DNA of 64,000 bases, taken from positions 1,464,501 to 1,528,500 of the forward strand of contig NZ_MQUC01000003.1 in assembly GCF_002994045.1 (NCBI RefSeq), read 5' to 3'. This document shows positions 17,116 to 26,800 of the stretch, piece by piece. The number at the start of each line of letters is the position of its first letter. The stretch's first letter is position 1. The position numbers were made by a program, and so were the translations under genes. Source of the DNA: Nonlabens agnitus (GTDB lineage Bacteria; Bacteroidota; Bacteroidia; Flavobacteriales; Flavobacteriaceae). The notes beneath the pieces were generated by a model. That model had not been told where the DNA came from and made no database searches. It saw only the letters and a list, made by a program, of their open reading frames with translations.

Positions 17116-17738
17116 TACAGCTTATTATCGTAGAGGATCATGAATCACTCATTGATGGATTGAAACTTTTGTTTGCAAACGATCCAGATATTGAAGTAGT
17201 CGCCACCGCTCAAGATGGCGTTGAGCTTATCAAGCTTATGGAGCATAAGAAGGCTCACGTGATCCTGACAGACATCAGCATGCCCAGAATGAATGGCGTC
17301 GAGGTATGCACAAAAGTAAAAGAGATCAATTCCAGTATCAAGGTAATTGCCTTTACCATGTTTGATGATGATCAAGCCGTAAGGGACATGATCAACGCCG
17401 GCGCAGATGGTTATATTCTCAAAATCAGACCTCTATCAGTCGTCAGGGAAGCCATCATGAGCGTGATGCAGGGAAACACCTATATGGATAGCGCGATTAC
17501 CATCATGCCGTCTACCTATACATCCAGCAGCCATGCCGAGGATATACTATCAAGCACAGAACGTGAGATTTTAAAACTGATTGCTGCAGGCCATCAATCC
17601 TCACAAATTGCCGAAATACGTCACTGCGCCGTGGGAACCGTTCACAAGCACCGCAAGAACATGATCCAGAAACTGGGCTTGCAAGGCAAAGGTGAATTGA
17701 TGCGATATGCATTGCAAAAGCATAACCATTATAAATAG
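17112..17738 (+). CDS. NarL/LuxR-type response regulator
   Basis: 208 residues: a receiver domain (~1-120) with the acidic pair EDH, phosphoacceptor Asp54 (ILTDISMPRMNG), and Lys in GYILKIRP. A LuxR-type helix-turn-helix follows (~145-205, LSSTEREILKLIAAGHQSSQIAE...GTVHKHRKNMIQKLGL). It is the DNA-binding partner of the kinase it overlaps by 4 bp. The target genes cannot be told; the window shows no repeated operator near this locus other than the iterated palindrome, which is far too widespread to be specific. Confidence 0.95.
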   Translation: MIQLIIVEDHESLIDGLKLLFANDPDIEVVATAQDGVELIKLMEHKKAHVILTDISMPRMNGVEVCTKVKEINSSIKVIAFTMFDDDQAVRDMINAGADGYILKIRPLSVVREAIMSVMQGNTYMDSAITIMPSTYTSSSHAEDILSSTEREILKLIAAGHQSSQIAEIRHCAVGTVHKHRKNMIQKLGLQGKGELMRYALQKHNHYK

Positions 17739-17752
17739 GCTATTAGAGAGTT

Positions 17753-17768
17753 CGCTTTCGCGAAAGCG
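17753..17768. repeat. Iterated palindrome CGCTTTCGCGAAAGCG (copy 5)
   Basis: Perfect; here extended to the 20-bp palindrome TTCGCTTTCGCGAAAGCGAA. 14 bp after the response-regulator stop. Confidence 0.95.
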
Positions 17769-17898
17769 AACTATTTCTAAACATTTTAACAAAAAGTACC
17801 CTTTATTGGGTATTCTCTGGCCTTTCCTCAAGTCCTAATTTTACTCATAAGAAAGTAAATAAGAAAAAGGGGAAAGGAATTGGAGACAATTCCTTATA

Positions 17899-17931
17899 AC
17901 TACCAGACTCCATGTCTGGTAGTTTTTTTTT
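17899..17931 (+). terminator. Intrinsic terminator downstream of the two-component operon
   Basis: A 10-bp stem (ACTACCAGAC / GTCTGGTAGT) followed by at least nine T residues. A weaker hairpin (TACCC / GGGTA) precedes it at 17797-17812. Confidence 0.85.
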
Positions 17932-17932
17932 G

Positions 17933-17965
17933 TTTGAAGCTCGCTTGAATTTAATTGTATATTTG
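17933..17965 (+). promoter_or_regulatory. Bacteroidota-type promoter of the SRPBCC-crcB operon
   Basis: TTTG at 17933-17936 and TATATTTG at 17958-17965 are separated by 21 bp, matching the TTTG / TAnnTTTG consensus used by the phylum's primary sigma factor. The start codon lies 20 bp downstream. This is the best promoter match I found in the window. Confidence 0.6.
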
Positions 17966-17985
17966 GTTGTAAATCAACTGTAGCA

Positions 17986-19008
17986 ATGAAATCCCTCAAA
18001 TATATCTTCATTTTACTGCTTGTAGTCATCATCGCAGGCGCTGTATACTTCTCATTACAAGACGGTCGTTATGATGTGAGTAAAACTGCCGTTATTGAAG
18101 CCCCTAAAAGCCTGGTGTACGAACAGCTATCTGATTTCAAAAAATGGGAAAACTGGGATGCTTATCAGGATCAAGAAGATACCAACGTTACCTACAGCGA
18201 TCAGACTGCCGGCGTGGATGGCTCCTATTCTTTTACAGACGAGAACGGTACTGGAACCGTGACGATTACCAGACTTGATCCCAATAAATCCATGGAAATG
18301 GAGATGGTCTATGAGCATAGTCTAGGCGCTTCAAAAGCTACTATTGATTACCAAATCGTAGAAGTTGAGAACGGTTCAAAAGTGACGATGCGCGCCCAAG
18401 GCGATCAATCACTCGTAGAAAAGGTATATACTAAAATCACGGGAACTGATATGGAGCAGGAATTAGGTGACATGTACGATGAGAGCCTGGCCAATCTAGA
18501 TACCTACCTCCAAAAGGAAATGGATGAGTACACCATCAGTCCCGACGGATTGATCGATTATGGTGGCGGTTATTATTTATACATGTCCACAAGTAGTAGG
18601 TTGGATAATTTTTCCAAGCTGCAATCACAGATCCTACAAAAGATCAGAAGTTATATGCAAGCCAATAACATAGATAGTTATGGTGCACCTATGGTGATCT
18701 ATGAGAAGTTTGATGAAACCAGAGAAAATGTCATCTTCTCTGCGGGAATACCTGTAAAGGACCGCATAATCACTGCGGTGAATTCTACCATACTATGCGG
18801 TTTTCAGGAGCCAGGACGAGCTGTAAAGGTGACCCTTAAAGGTGCCTACAAATATTTACCAGAAGCATGGCAGGTAGGTGAAGGTTTTATTACCGTCAAC
18901 GGCCTTGAAAGATCTGAACAGCCACCATTTGAATTCTACAAAACAGACTCCTACAAGGTGGTAAATCCAGCAGAGTATCTTACGGAGATCTATTTACCAG
19001 TACTCTAA
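17986..19008 (+). CDS. SRPBCC-family protein with GyrI-like effector-binding domain
   Basis: 340 residues. One N-terminal membrane anchor (residues ~5-25, YIFILLLVVIIAGAVYFSL) is followed by an SRPBCC/polyketide-cyclase-like domain (~33-175, VIEAPKSLVYEQLSDFKKWENW). The C-terminal part (~185-340, YYLYMSTSSRLDNFSKLQSQILQ to ERSEQPPFEFYKTD) resembles the GyrI-like effector-binding fold of AraC-type regulators. Both folds bind small hydrophobic ligands, so ligand sensing or carriage at the membrane is possible; no reaction can be assigned. The stop overlaps the crcB start by one base (TAATG). Confidence 0.8.
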   Translation: MKSLKYIFILLLVVIIAGAVYFSLQDGRYDVSKTAVIEAPKSLVYEQLSDFKKWENWDAYQDQEDTNVTYSDQTAGVDGSYSFTDENGTGTVTITRLDPNKSMEMEMVYEHSLGASKATIDYQIVEVENGSKVTMRAQGDQSLVEKVYTKITGTDMEQELGDMYDESLANLDTYLQKEMDEYTISPDGLIDYGGGYYLYMSTSSRLDNFSKLQSQILQKIRSYMQANNIDSYGAPMVIYEKFDETRENVIFSAGIPVKDRIITAVNSTILCGFQEPGRAVKVTLKGAYKYLPEAWQVGEGFITVNGLERSEQPPFEFYKTDSYKVVNPAEYLTEIYLPVL

Positions 19009-19379
19009 TGCTTAAAAGTTTATTGTTTGTTTTTATAGGTGGCGGTTTAGGCAGCTGTCTGCGGTTTGCCTTTTCCATCTGGTTAAATTCTGACAGTATC
19101 AAATGGATTCCAACACTTACGGTAAATGTGCTAGGATGTTTGATTTTGGGAAGTGTGCTAGCTCTAAATGATAAAAGCCAGCTGTCAGAATCTTCATTCC
19201 TACTGCTGGCTGTTGGTTTTTGTGGTGGTCTAACCACTTTTAGTACCTTTTCTGCAGAGTTGTATTTCCTATTGAAGCAAACGGCTTACCTGCAAGCGGC
19301 CCTATATTTTATGGCGAGTACCCTATTAGGTATTACTGCCATAATGATCTCTTATCAATGGATCAAGTCCATCGCTTAA
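19008..19379 (+). CDS. crcB: Fluoride channel CrcB/Fluc
   Basis: 123 residues with four membrane segments, the standard length of a Fluc subunit (active as an antiparallel dimer). Signatures: GGGLGSCLRFAFS, the TVNVLGCLILG Asn-containing helix, and GFCGGLTTFSTFSAE, the Phe/Thr-Ser pore track. It exports fluoride. It is translationally coupled to the SRPBCC gene, so no separate fluoride riboswitch could sit directly upstream of its start, and I saw none before the operon. Confidence 0.95.
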   Translation: MLKSLLFVFIGGGLGSCLRFAFSIWLNSDSIKWIPTLTVNVLGCLILGSVLALNDKSQLSESSFLLLAVGFCGGLTTFSTFSAELYFLLKQTAYLQAALYFMASTLLGITAIMISYQWIKSIA

Positions 19380-19393
19380 GAGATGTGATTTAG

Positions 19394-19594
19394 TTATCGT
19401 ACTCTGATACGTTGACGAATGCGTTTTCCTTTTTCTGATTGAAATAAGAATTTGCCCAATAGTAATATCACGGCAATATCTGCTGTTACCAGAAACAAGA
19501 TTCTTAAGAAAGACGTAGCTGCAAAGTCCACAGTAAAACCTATGATACCGCTCAAAGTAGCTACAATGGCAAGGATGAGTATAAATTTATTCAT
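19394..19594 (-). CDS. Small membrane protein, DUF1328-like
   Basis: 66 residues with two hydrophobic segments (FILILAIVATLSGIIGF and ILFLVTADIAVILLLGKFLF) and a basic tail (KGKRIRQRIRVR). Size and pattern (A..SG.IGF...A..FLRILF) resemble the DUF1328 family of small envelope proteins linked to stress. It is convergent with crcB. The short length makes the call less certain, but the ATG start, clear topology and free-standing position support a real gene. Confidence 0.6.
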   Translation of the reverse strand: MNKFILILAIVATLSGIIGFTVDFAATSFLRILFLVTADIAVILLLGKFLFQSEKGKRIRQRIRVR

Positions 19595-19695
19595 AATGCG
19601 CTTTTTTTATGCATTACAAAATTGCATTACTAGCCTGCTTTGTCTCGTTAAAGGAGTAATAATTACTATATTATTAACTAGAGCAATGCCTGTAA

Positions 19696-20808
19696 TTAAT
19701 TGTTTATTAGGTTTTTGAAAGCAGCAGGCAGCTCCATAAAGCTTTCCATTCCTTTGGTGCTCATTTGGTCTTTGGCTTGTTTCCAGTCTTCCTCAGTAGG
19801 TTCATCTGCTGCTTGTTCTTTGGCAAGCGCTGGTTCATAAGTTAGGTAGGCATATGCGGGAAAATGATCACTTTCAAAATCCACTCCAGTACCAGCCTTT
19901 TCTAACCTGAACTCTGAATCTATTAAGATATGATCCAGTGGCCATCGCATCAATGGATATTGCGCATGATATGAGCTATAGAAACCTCTACCTATGCGCA
20001 AATCAAGTAGCTTGCTAATGGTCTTAGTCAACTCTGTACTATCAGACCATGCCACATCATTAAAATCACCTAAAACAATCACTGGTAATTCAGAATTATA
20101 ACTTTTCACTGCGGTAATCATTAATTCTGTATCACGATCTGTGCTCATGGGATTGTGCTGTGGCATAGGTGGCGTTGGGTGTATCGCATACAATTGGAAC
20201 CATTCACCATTACGCATTTGGACTTGAGCGTGAATGGATGGAATTTCTGGATCTACCATAAAGTGGATGTTAGCATCTCTCAATGGCAATTTGGAATACA
20301 CCAGCATGCCATAAGTATTATCTTGTGGTTGCTCTACTTTATAAGGATAGTCCTTACCTATTTGTAGGCGTATGTCGTTCATCCATCTCTCGTTAGTTTC
20401 TGTAAAAACAATCACGTCTGGCTCGCGCTCTCTTATCTCGATAAACAGATTAGACCCTTTTTCATTTTTTTGTAACACATTAGCTGTGTAAATAATCAAC
20501 CTGTTCTCTTCCTCAACGTTTTTAGAACTGTCTAGAACCTCTAGAGGATAAACAGGCGTATACGCTATGATTTTAGTGAGCTGAAAGGCAAAGCAGCCCA
20601 AAAGAATGGTGATATATAGATAATCATTGATCCATTTAGGTTTGAAAGTAAAAAAATACAGCAGTATAGCAATAAGTGTAAAAGCCGTAAGCTGTACGTG
20701 AGGGAAATCAAAAATCCTGATCCACCAATAGTCTGCTGCGACTAATGGAAAAAGGGATAGCACTGCGGCAATAATGCCGATTACTTGAAAGGTAATACGC
20801 CAATTCAT
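19696..20808 (-). CDS. Endonuclease/exonuclease/phosphatase-family membrane protein
   Basis: 370 residues. Three N-terminal membrane segments (~residues 7-85) anchor an EEP-fold hydrolase (~100-330). The active-site motifs are present in order: Glu in IVFTETNERW, His in LYAIHPTPP, Asp/Asn in VLGDFNDVAW, and Asp-His in ESDHFPAYAYL. The fold cleaves phosphodiesters or phosphomonoesters; in related membrane-anchored proteins the substrate is unknown. The C-terminus is acidic and charged (AADEPTEEDWKQAKDQ). Monocistronic, with no close functional neighbour. Confidence 0.85.
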   Translation of the reverse strand: MNWRITFQVIGIIAAVLSLFPLVAADYWWIRIFDFPHVQLTAFTLIAILLYFFTFKPKWINDYLYITILLGCFAFQLTKIIAYTPVYPLEVLDSSKNVEEENRLIIYTANVLQKNEKGSNLFIEIREREPDVIVFTETNERWMNDIRLQIGKDYPYKVEQPQDNTYGMLVYSKLPLRDANIHFMVDPEIPSIHAQVQMRNGEWFQLYAIHPTPPMPQHNPMSTDRDTELMITAVKSYNSELPVIVLGDFNDVAWSDSTELTKTISKLLDLRIGRGFYSSYHAQYPLMRWPLDHILIDSEFRLEKAGTGVDFESDHFPAYAYLTYEPALAKEQAADEPTEEDWKQAKDQMSTKGMESFMELPAAFKNLINN

Positions 20809-20878
20809 AATAGAATTTTTAAGTTAGAAAACCTTTAAAGTAAAGGGATGTAGTGTGTAAAGTGATTAAAGACGCTGT

Positions 20879-21376
20879 CTAGACAAAGGCATCATTTTCA
20901 AAATTATCATTTCCAACGGTTTTAGGGTTAGGACCCCATTCATTGGTGCCTGGTTTACTGTCCTCAATGGTAAAAATCAAAATGATGATACGGCCCACAA
21001 GTGGTATGAAACCTAATAGGTAATACCAGCCACTGCGACCCGTATCGTGCAGGCGACGCACGACGGCAGCAAGACTTGGAATAATGATGCCTAATCCATA
21101 AATCGCCAATAATATTCCCGGCAGAATGACCAGCTCACTTTCTGCAACAATCAGAGCAATCACTGGAATGTACAGAGCTAAAAACACCAGAACATTAAAT
21201 AGATAGAAATACCAATACTCAGATCTGCGGGCGCGCCCGTTGAAATCTGCATATTTCTTAAAACAAATCTTGACATAGTCCATCATTCCTTTGGCGGCAA
21301 CAGTGCCATCTTCGGGACGTTGGTATCTTGGCTTTTGGTAATCTGCGTTGGATGTAGGTGAGTTAAAATCTGCCAT
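20879..21376 (-). CDS. DUF805 family membrane protein
   Basis: 165 residues from the ATG at 21376. The frame is open 22 codons further up, but that stretch is made by the iterated palindrome and is not conserved in character. DUF805 features: YVKICFKKYADFNGRARRSEYWYFYLFN, then three or four membrane helices with PSLAAVVRRLHDTGRSGWYYLLGFIPLVG. Function unknown. It lies 79 bp downstream of tamL on the same strand with a palindrome in between. Confidence 0.9.
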   Translation of the reverse strand: MADFNSPTSNADYQKPRYQRPEDGTVAAKGMMDYVKICFKKYADFNGRARRSEYWYFYLFNVLVFLALYIPVIALIVAESELVILPGILLAIYGLGIIIPSLAAVVRRLHDTGRSGWYYLLGFIPLVGRIIILIFTIEDSKPGTNEWGPNPKTVGNDNFENDAFV

Positions 21377-21412
21377 GGTTGATCTTTTTGAGTGATGAAA
21401 GATAGGAAATTT

Positions 21413-21428
21413 CGCTTTCGCGAAAGCG
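21413..21428. repeat. Iterated palindrome CGCTTTCGCGAAAGCG (copy 6)
   Basis: Perfect, extended to the 20-bp form, between tamL and the DUF805 gene. Confidence 0.95.
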
Positions 21429-21454
21429 AACTCATCATACACCTCTATCCATCA

Positions 21455-23755
21455 TTAAAAAGGATAGCCTATCGCAAAGTTGAATACTGGGTTTGCAAAG
21501 TCATTTACCCAGCGATCGCCCTCTGGCAGGGATGGATCGTGAAGCGGTGCGGCCAAGTCAAAACGTATCACAAATCCCTGCACGTCCACGCGCAGACCAG
21601 CGCCAGCACCTATACCCAACTCATTGTAAAAATTCCCGCTAAATTTCCCACCTGGCAAACCATTGTTTGTGGTGTTCCATACATTACCAGCGTCTGCAAA
21701 AAAAGCACCTTTTACATAGCTAAAAATAGGAAAGCGATATTCCACATTTGCCTCTAGCCTCAAGTTTCCAGACTGGTCAAAAAAGGATCGATTATCGGTT
21801 GCTGGTGGTGCGTAGGTTCCTGGACCTAAGGATCTGGTTCTAAATGCCCGCACGCTATAGGCACCACCCGAAAAGTATTGCTTGCTAAAGGGCATCACAT
21901 CACTATTGCCATAAGGAAGACCTATTCCAGCAAAAAGTCTGGTGGCGATGCGTTGTTCCTTGCCCGTGATAAAGTGATATCTAAAATCTACATCCACTTT
22001 TGCATATTGTGCATATTCCAGTCCCAAGAATTCATCGCGCACCTCGCCATTGGCTGGATCTGGATCACCTTCTTGAGCCAGCAAACTAATAGAGTTCCCA
22101 GCAATGTCGACGTTACTGTTGACAAAGAAAAGGCTCTTGCGATTGCTGCGCAGCATACCGTTATAAGTAAAACTATAATTCAATCCAGATATGAACTGCT
22201 GGTCAAAACTGGTCCTTAAAAAAGCGTTGTCATTGAGAATGGCATCAAATTCTTCACTTTGGTATAAGAGGTTGACATAGTTGATCGCAATGGGATCGAA
22301 TTCATGCGTCACGTACTTATTTGCCTGCCAGATGTATCCAAAACTTCCCGAAAAGGTCAAAAGTCCATAAAGCTTGCTACGATTAAGCAGGTTTGCCTCT
22401 GCACTGGCGATGGTTTTAGGAATGGAATACTCAAAAATATCGCTATCAAATGTGATGGGCGCAATTACTCTAGGGAAAATCAGATCTGCGCCCAGCGCAA
22501 ACTCTGTACTGGTAAGACCAGCTTGACTGTTGCTGGCTATTTGAACTTCATAGGCTGCCCTTGCAGATAAATTCAACACCTCGCCACCTTTAAACAGGTT
22601 GCGATTGGAAAATGTGAGACCCAAACTGGGACCAGCAAAATCATTGGATTTTGTCACTCCTTGTAATTCTGCGCGTAAAGATCTTTTGTTGAGTGGTGAT
22701 AGATAAATATTGGCTTCCAAATAATTAACCGAGTCATTTAAAATGCTATCAACCTCAGTATATTCAATATTTACAAATTTATACGCACCTATGGAACCTA
22801 GTCTACGGCTGGTGGCTTTTGACTTTTCTGGACTATACAAATCTCCTTCTCTAAGTGTGATAAAGGGATCCAGTCGATCTTCTCTGAAAAACTCTACATC
22901 TTGAATGTAGTTCTTGTTATCAAATCTAGTGGTGTCCTGTGCGACGCTGTCTGCTCCTACGATGTTGTGTGGATAGACATTAATCTCCTTAATTCTATAA
23001 GGTTTTACGGCTTTGCTGGGAACGTCTTTCTTAAGCTTTAGAAATAGATCAAACTTGCGATTGTCGTACCTATTGGTGTCGGCTTGAAAGATGAGAAAAC
23101 TAGAATTGAAGTTGTAATATCCTTTTTCTTTGAAGTTTTGATCTATACGGTCACGCTCCAATTTCATGGCAGATAAATCAAATCTCGATCCTTTTTTAAT
23201 AGGTGAACTTTGCACCTGTTCTTCCAGTACATCATAAAACGGAATCGAGTCTCGATCCACCTGATAGGTCTCGAGTGTATACGGTTGTGGCAGATTGACC
23301 TTATAACCTACCGTGGCTTCTTTGGCATCCTCATTTCGTTCCACAGTAGAAGAAATGTTACTGAAGAAGAAACCACGATTTTCCAATCGGTTTCTGATCA
23401 AGTCTCTTGTAGATTCTTCCTCAACATCAGATAAATACACAGGCGCTTCACCTATTTTTTTATTCATGAATTTTCTGAACCATCCAGCGCTATCCACATT
23501 GACTTTGTAGTAATAATGCAATCCAGGACGCAAGCCCAACACTTTAGTATTGGGAACAGGAGAAATCGCTTTTTCTAACTCTGCTTTCAACAAATCCACA
23601 TCTTCAACCACTGCGGCAGAATCTACTTTGATTTCAAGATTATAGGAATCCAATAGCAATTCATCTTCTGGCACGTATTTTTTTACGGCACAGCTGTAGA
23701 TTGTAATTATTGCCAATGATAACAGACCGACTCTTATGTAATTCTTTGTGTTCAA
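21455..23755 (-). CDS. tamL: Translocation and assembly module lipoprotein TamL (BamA/TamA family)
   Basis: 766 residues. A signal peptide with a lipobox (LAIITIYSCAVKK) marks it as a lipoprotein, the Bacteroidota variant of TamA. POTRA-like domains fill ~30-400 and a 16-strand Omp85 barrel follows, with the conserved GLPYGNSDVMPFSKQYFSGG region and a C-terminal NFAIGYPF. With TamB it would insert or stabilise outer-membrane proteins or move phospholipid to the outer membrane. The only start that keeps the lipobox is TTG at 23755, since an in-frame stop precedes it directly. The gene follows tamB by 45 bp, so the pair is co-transcribed. Confidence 0.9.
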   Translation of the reverse strand: MNTKNYIRVGLLSLAIITIYSCAVKKYVPEDELLLDSYNLEIKVDSAAVVEDVDLLKAELEKAISPVPNTKVLGLRPGLHYYYKVNVDSAGWFRKFMNKKIGEAPVYLSDVEEESTRDLIRNRLENRGFFFSNISSTVERNEDAKEATVGYKVNLPQPYTLETYQVDRDSIPFYDVLEEQVQSSPIKKGSRFDLSAMKLERDRIDQNFKEKGYYNFNSSFLIFQADTNRYDNRKFDLFLKLKKDVPSKAVKPYRIKEINVYPHNIVGADSVAQDTTRFDNKNYIQDVEFFREDRLDPFITLREGDLYSPEKSKATSRRLGSIGAYKFVNIEYTEVDSILNDSVNYLEANIYLSPLNKRSLRAELQGVTKSNDFAGPSLGLTFSNRNLFKGGEVLNLSARAAYEVQIASNSQAGLTSTEFALGADLIFPRVIAPITFDSDIFEYSIPKTIASAEANLLNRSKLYGLLTFSGSFGYIWQANKYVTHEFDPIAINYVNLLYQSEEFDAILNDNAFLRTSFDQQFISGLNYSFTYNGMLRSNRKSLFFVNSNVDIAGNSISLLAQEGDPDPANGEVRDEFLGLEYAQYAKVDVDFRYHFITGKEQRIATRLFAGIGLPYGNSDVMPFSKQYFSGGAYSVRAFRTRSLGPGTYAPPATDNRSFFDQSGNLRLEANVEYRFPIFSYVKGAFFADAGNVWNTTNNGLPGGKFSGNFYNELGIGAGAGLRVDVQGFVIRFDLAAPLHDPSLPEGDRWVNDFANPVFNFAIGYPF

Positions 23756-23800
23756 TTAAATATTCTTAAGTACCACTATCAATAGAAAGGTCGTTCATTT

Positions 23801-26800
23801 CTATTGATTCTCTTTTTCCTTTTGAGCCTCACGCTCCTTCTTGGTTTCTTCCTTTTGCTGTTGCGCTTCCTCTTCTTCCTTTCTCGCTGCTTCCGCCTTT
23901 TCCTTTTCTTTTTTCTTCTCCGCGTCTTCTTTTCGTTTGGCAGCCGCTGCTTCTTCTTGAACTGTTTTGGTAAACAAGTTCTTGAATTCATTGAATTCTT
24001 TGGTAAATATCAAACTGATACCGCTAACGATAAGTTGTCCATCAATAACGTTATCAAATTGATTCTTACGGAAGCCCTTCAATCGCCATTGACCAGATTC
24101 ATTGAGTAAATATTCTAAACTCACGTTTCCTATCACTGGCGTCTGTCCATCTGAATCTGCCGCACTTCCCTGAATATCTACCTCACTACCTACACTCACG
24201 ATCAATCGATCATCCAATAGTTTCTTACTTGCCGTTACATCGAGTTGTGTGCGTTCTTGCGGGCTATTCCCTTGATAATCGGTATAGCTATCGAGTCCAA
24301 AATTCAAGTCCACTCCTGTATTGCCTAATAATTTACCACCAAACTGATTCAATTGATCACTCAAGGCTTGATTCAAGTTATCTCTGGCGATAGCAGCTGT
24401 TCCTCCAGAACTACCATCAGCACCACTCGTTGGGAAAAATTTGTTGAGTACCAAAAGCGAAAACACCTGCTTGTTCAATTCCTGATCCTGGCTATTTAAT
24501 TGCTGAACGCGACCATAAACCTGTCCACCTATGGCGCCTCGATCATCTTCTGGCATGTCGAGCCTAAACGAGATGACAGGAGCCATCAATTCTCCATCTA
24601 CATTGAGGTATACCAAGAAAGGCAATTCCTGACGGAATCGATTTCTTGTGGCCACATCGGCACCACTGGTTTGTGAGGCCATCAACGCACTAGCACTAGT
24701 CTCTACCTGATAAATAGCGCTTACATCCAGATTGGCATCAAAGGGATCGCCTGACCAAGAGACGCTGCCGCCTTTGGCTAGATCAAACCTTCTGGAGACG
24801 ATGTCATAAAGACTTAGTTCATAAAAACCGTCATTAATCTCATACCGACCTGCAAGTGTCATGCGACCATTAGGAGTCATTCTAAATTTCAAATCACCAT
24901 CGCCAGTCACCTGTAGATTATCACCTGTGGTTGGATCCACAATGATATTGACCTTTGCGCCGTTAGTGATTCTAAGATCTGCGGTAATGTCATAACCCGT
25001 TAGCGTCGCGCTTTCTTCTTCAGTCTGTGTAAGAATATCATCTGGGTTTTCCTTGTTTACAAATTGAACAATCCCATCGCGCTGCACGATATCTAGTTCT
25101 GTTGCTGGGATGACATAGGTTACATCTGTAGCATCATCAACATCCAGCGACATTTTGACAACAGGAATGGTGAGATTACCTGTTATGGTTGCCGTCGCAT
25201 CAAAAGTGGCTTTACCGTAATACAAATCATTATCACCAGCGGTAGAGTTAAGTGCGGTAAAATCATTGGCCTCCAGACGCAAGTCAAAAGTTGGATTTAG
25301 CAGGTCTTCAGTTCCTATATTTCCGTCGATGGAGAAAATATTACGATCTGCATCGCGTACTTCAAAATTATTGAACACCAGACCATCGTTATTGATCACG
25401 AGTTTTTCGTCCTGCAGTAAAAATGCGGCATTGAGCATATCCACCGTGAATTCTGCTTCATTAAAAGCAAAAGAGCCGTCATAAATAGGTTCCAGCGTGG
25501 TACCAGACAATTTCATGTTTCCTGATACATAGCCTTTACCATCAGACAAAAACTCTGATGCGATGTTACTTACTGTAGACATATTAAGGCGCTGTAGATC
25601 GAGATCAAGGTCTATTTGAGCAGCCACTGGATCCACACGGTAATCGCCATTAAGCTCCATGTCAACATCGTCGCCTTTAAGCGTCATGTCCATCGTGTAA
25701 ATATCTCCAGAACCCGAGTCTGCATCTAGCGTCAATACGCCCAGCGGCACTTCCAGAACATTGAGATCTTGGATATTCAAGTCTGCGGTAAAGCCCATTT
25801 TATTGAACACATCTTCCAGCACCAGTTCACCATTAAGGCTTCCAGTGGCTAGTTTTTCATCAGGATTGAGCAGACTTAGCAAGGCTTGTAGCCTAAAGTT
25901 ATTCAAAAGTATTGCCACGTGATCCTTATCCACACCTGTCAAATCACTGCGCAGTTCTACACTTTGGGACTCGTTGGAGAGTTTAAAGTCAGTGAAAGTG
26001 ATCAAATTATCACCATAGGCAATGCTATTGCTTTCTGGTATGGTCCACGGTTTTCGGTTGAGGATTAAGTCCTCCAACTTAAGACGGAATAGTAGGTCTT
26101 CAATACCGTTTTTGTTACGCTTTCGCGAAAGCGAACTCCCAAAATGCATCAAAACTTCTTCTTCATCATAAGAGATAAAATCAAGATTCAACTCATTTTG
26201 CGACACGACACCGTTTAGGTTGGTGCGTTTGATGGCAAGCGGTCCAGACTCCAAATCCTTAAACCCGATGTCAAATTTTAAACTACTCGCATCTGACCTG
26301 GAGGTGATGAGCAAACTATCTATCTCGCTACCCGCGTATTTTATGTAAGGCGCCGTGATATCTGTATCCAGTTTGCGATCCAATTCATTGAAATCCATCG
26401 CAATTTGAACGGTGTCCAAAGCCTCTAGACTGGGCAGAATCACATCCCTTAAAATGGGTGCTGGAGAAAGGTTTCCCTTGATTTTCATGACTACCGGCTG
26501 GATGGTATCCATATTCACATTAGTCGTCAAATAACGATCTATATGGCGCTGCAGGGCAGCTGCAAGTGCTGCAGGATCTGCATTGGATCGTAACTGCAGG
26601 TCGAGCATTTTATTTTTGACATCCAGTGATGTCGTGTCTGGTCGCACAAAGGCGTGTAAGTCAACATTACCCAGTAGATACGACTGCTGGTCAAATACGG
26701 CAATACCATCTGCGATGGTAGAATTCACTTCGTAATTTGTGGCATCACCTTTAAATGTAGCAGAAATCTTACCGGCAGCCTTAACGTTTTGATTGGTGAT

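Noticed and set aside
17601..17831. Many short ORFs with the shared peptide RFRES (e.g. here, 21392, 42987, 44459, 50279)
   Set aside because: They looked like a protein family but the peptide is just the iterated palindrome read in its third frame; the rest of each ORF is out-of-frame shadow.
19008..19379. Fluoride riboswitch for crcB
   Set aside because: The gene overlaps the upstream stop codon by one base and no riboswitch-like structure is seen before the operon promoter.
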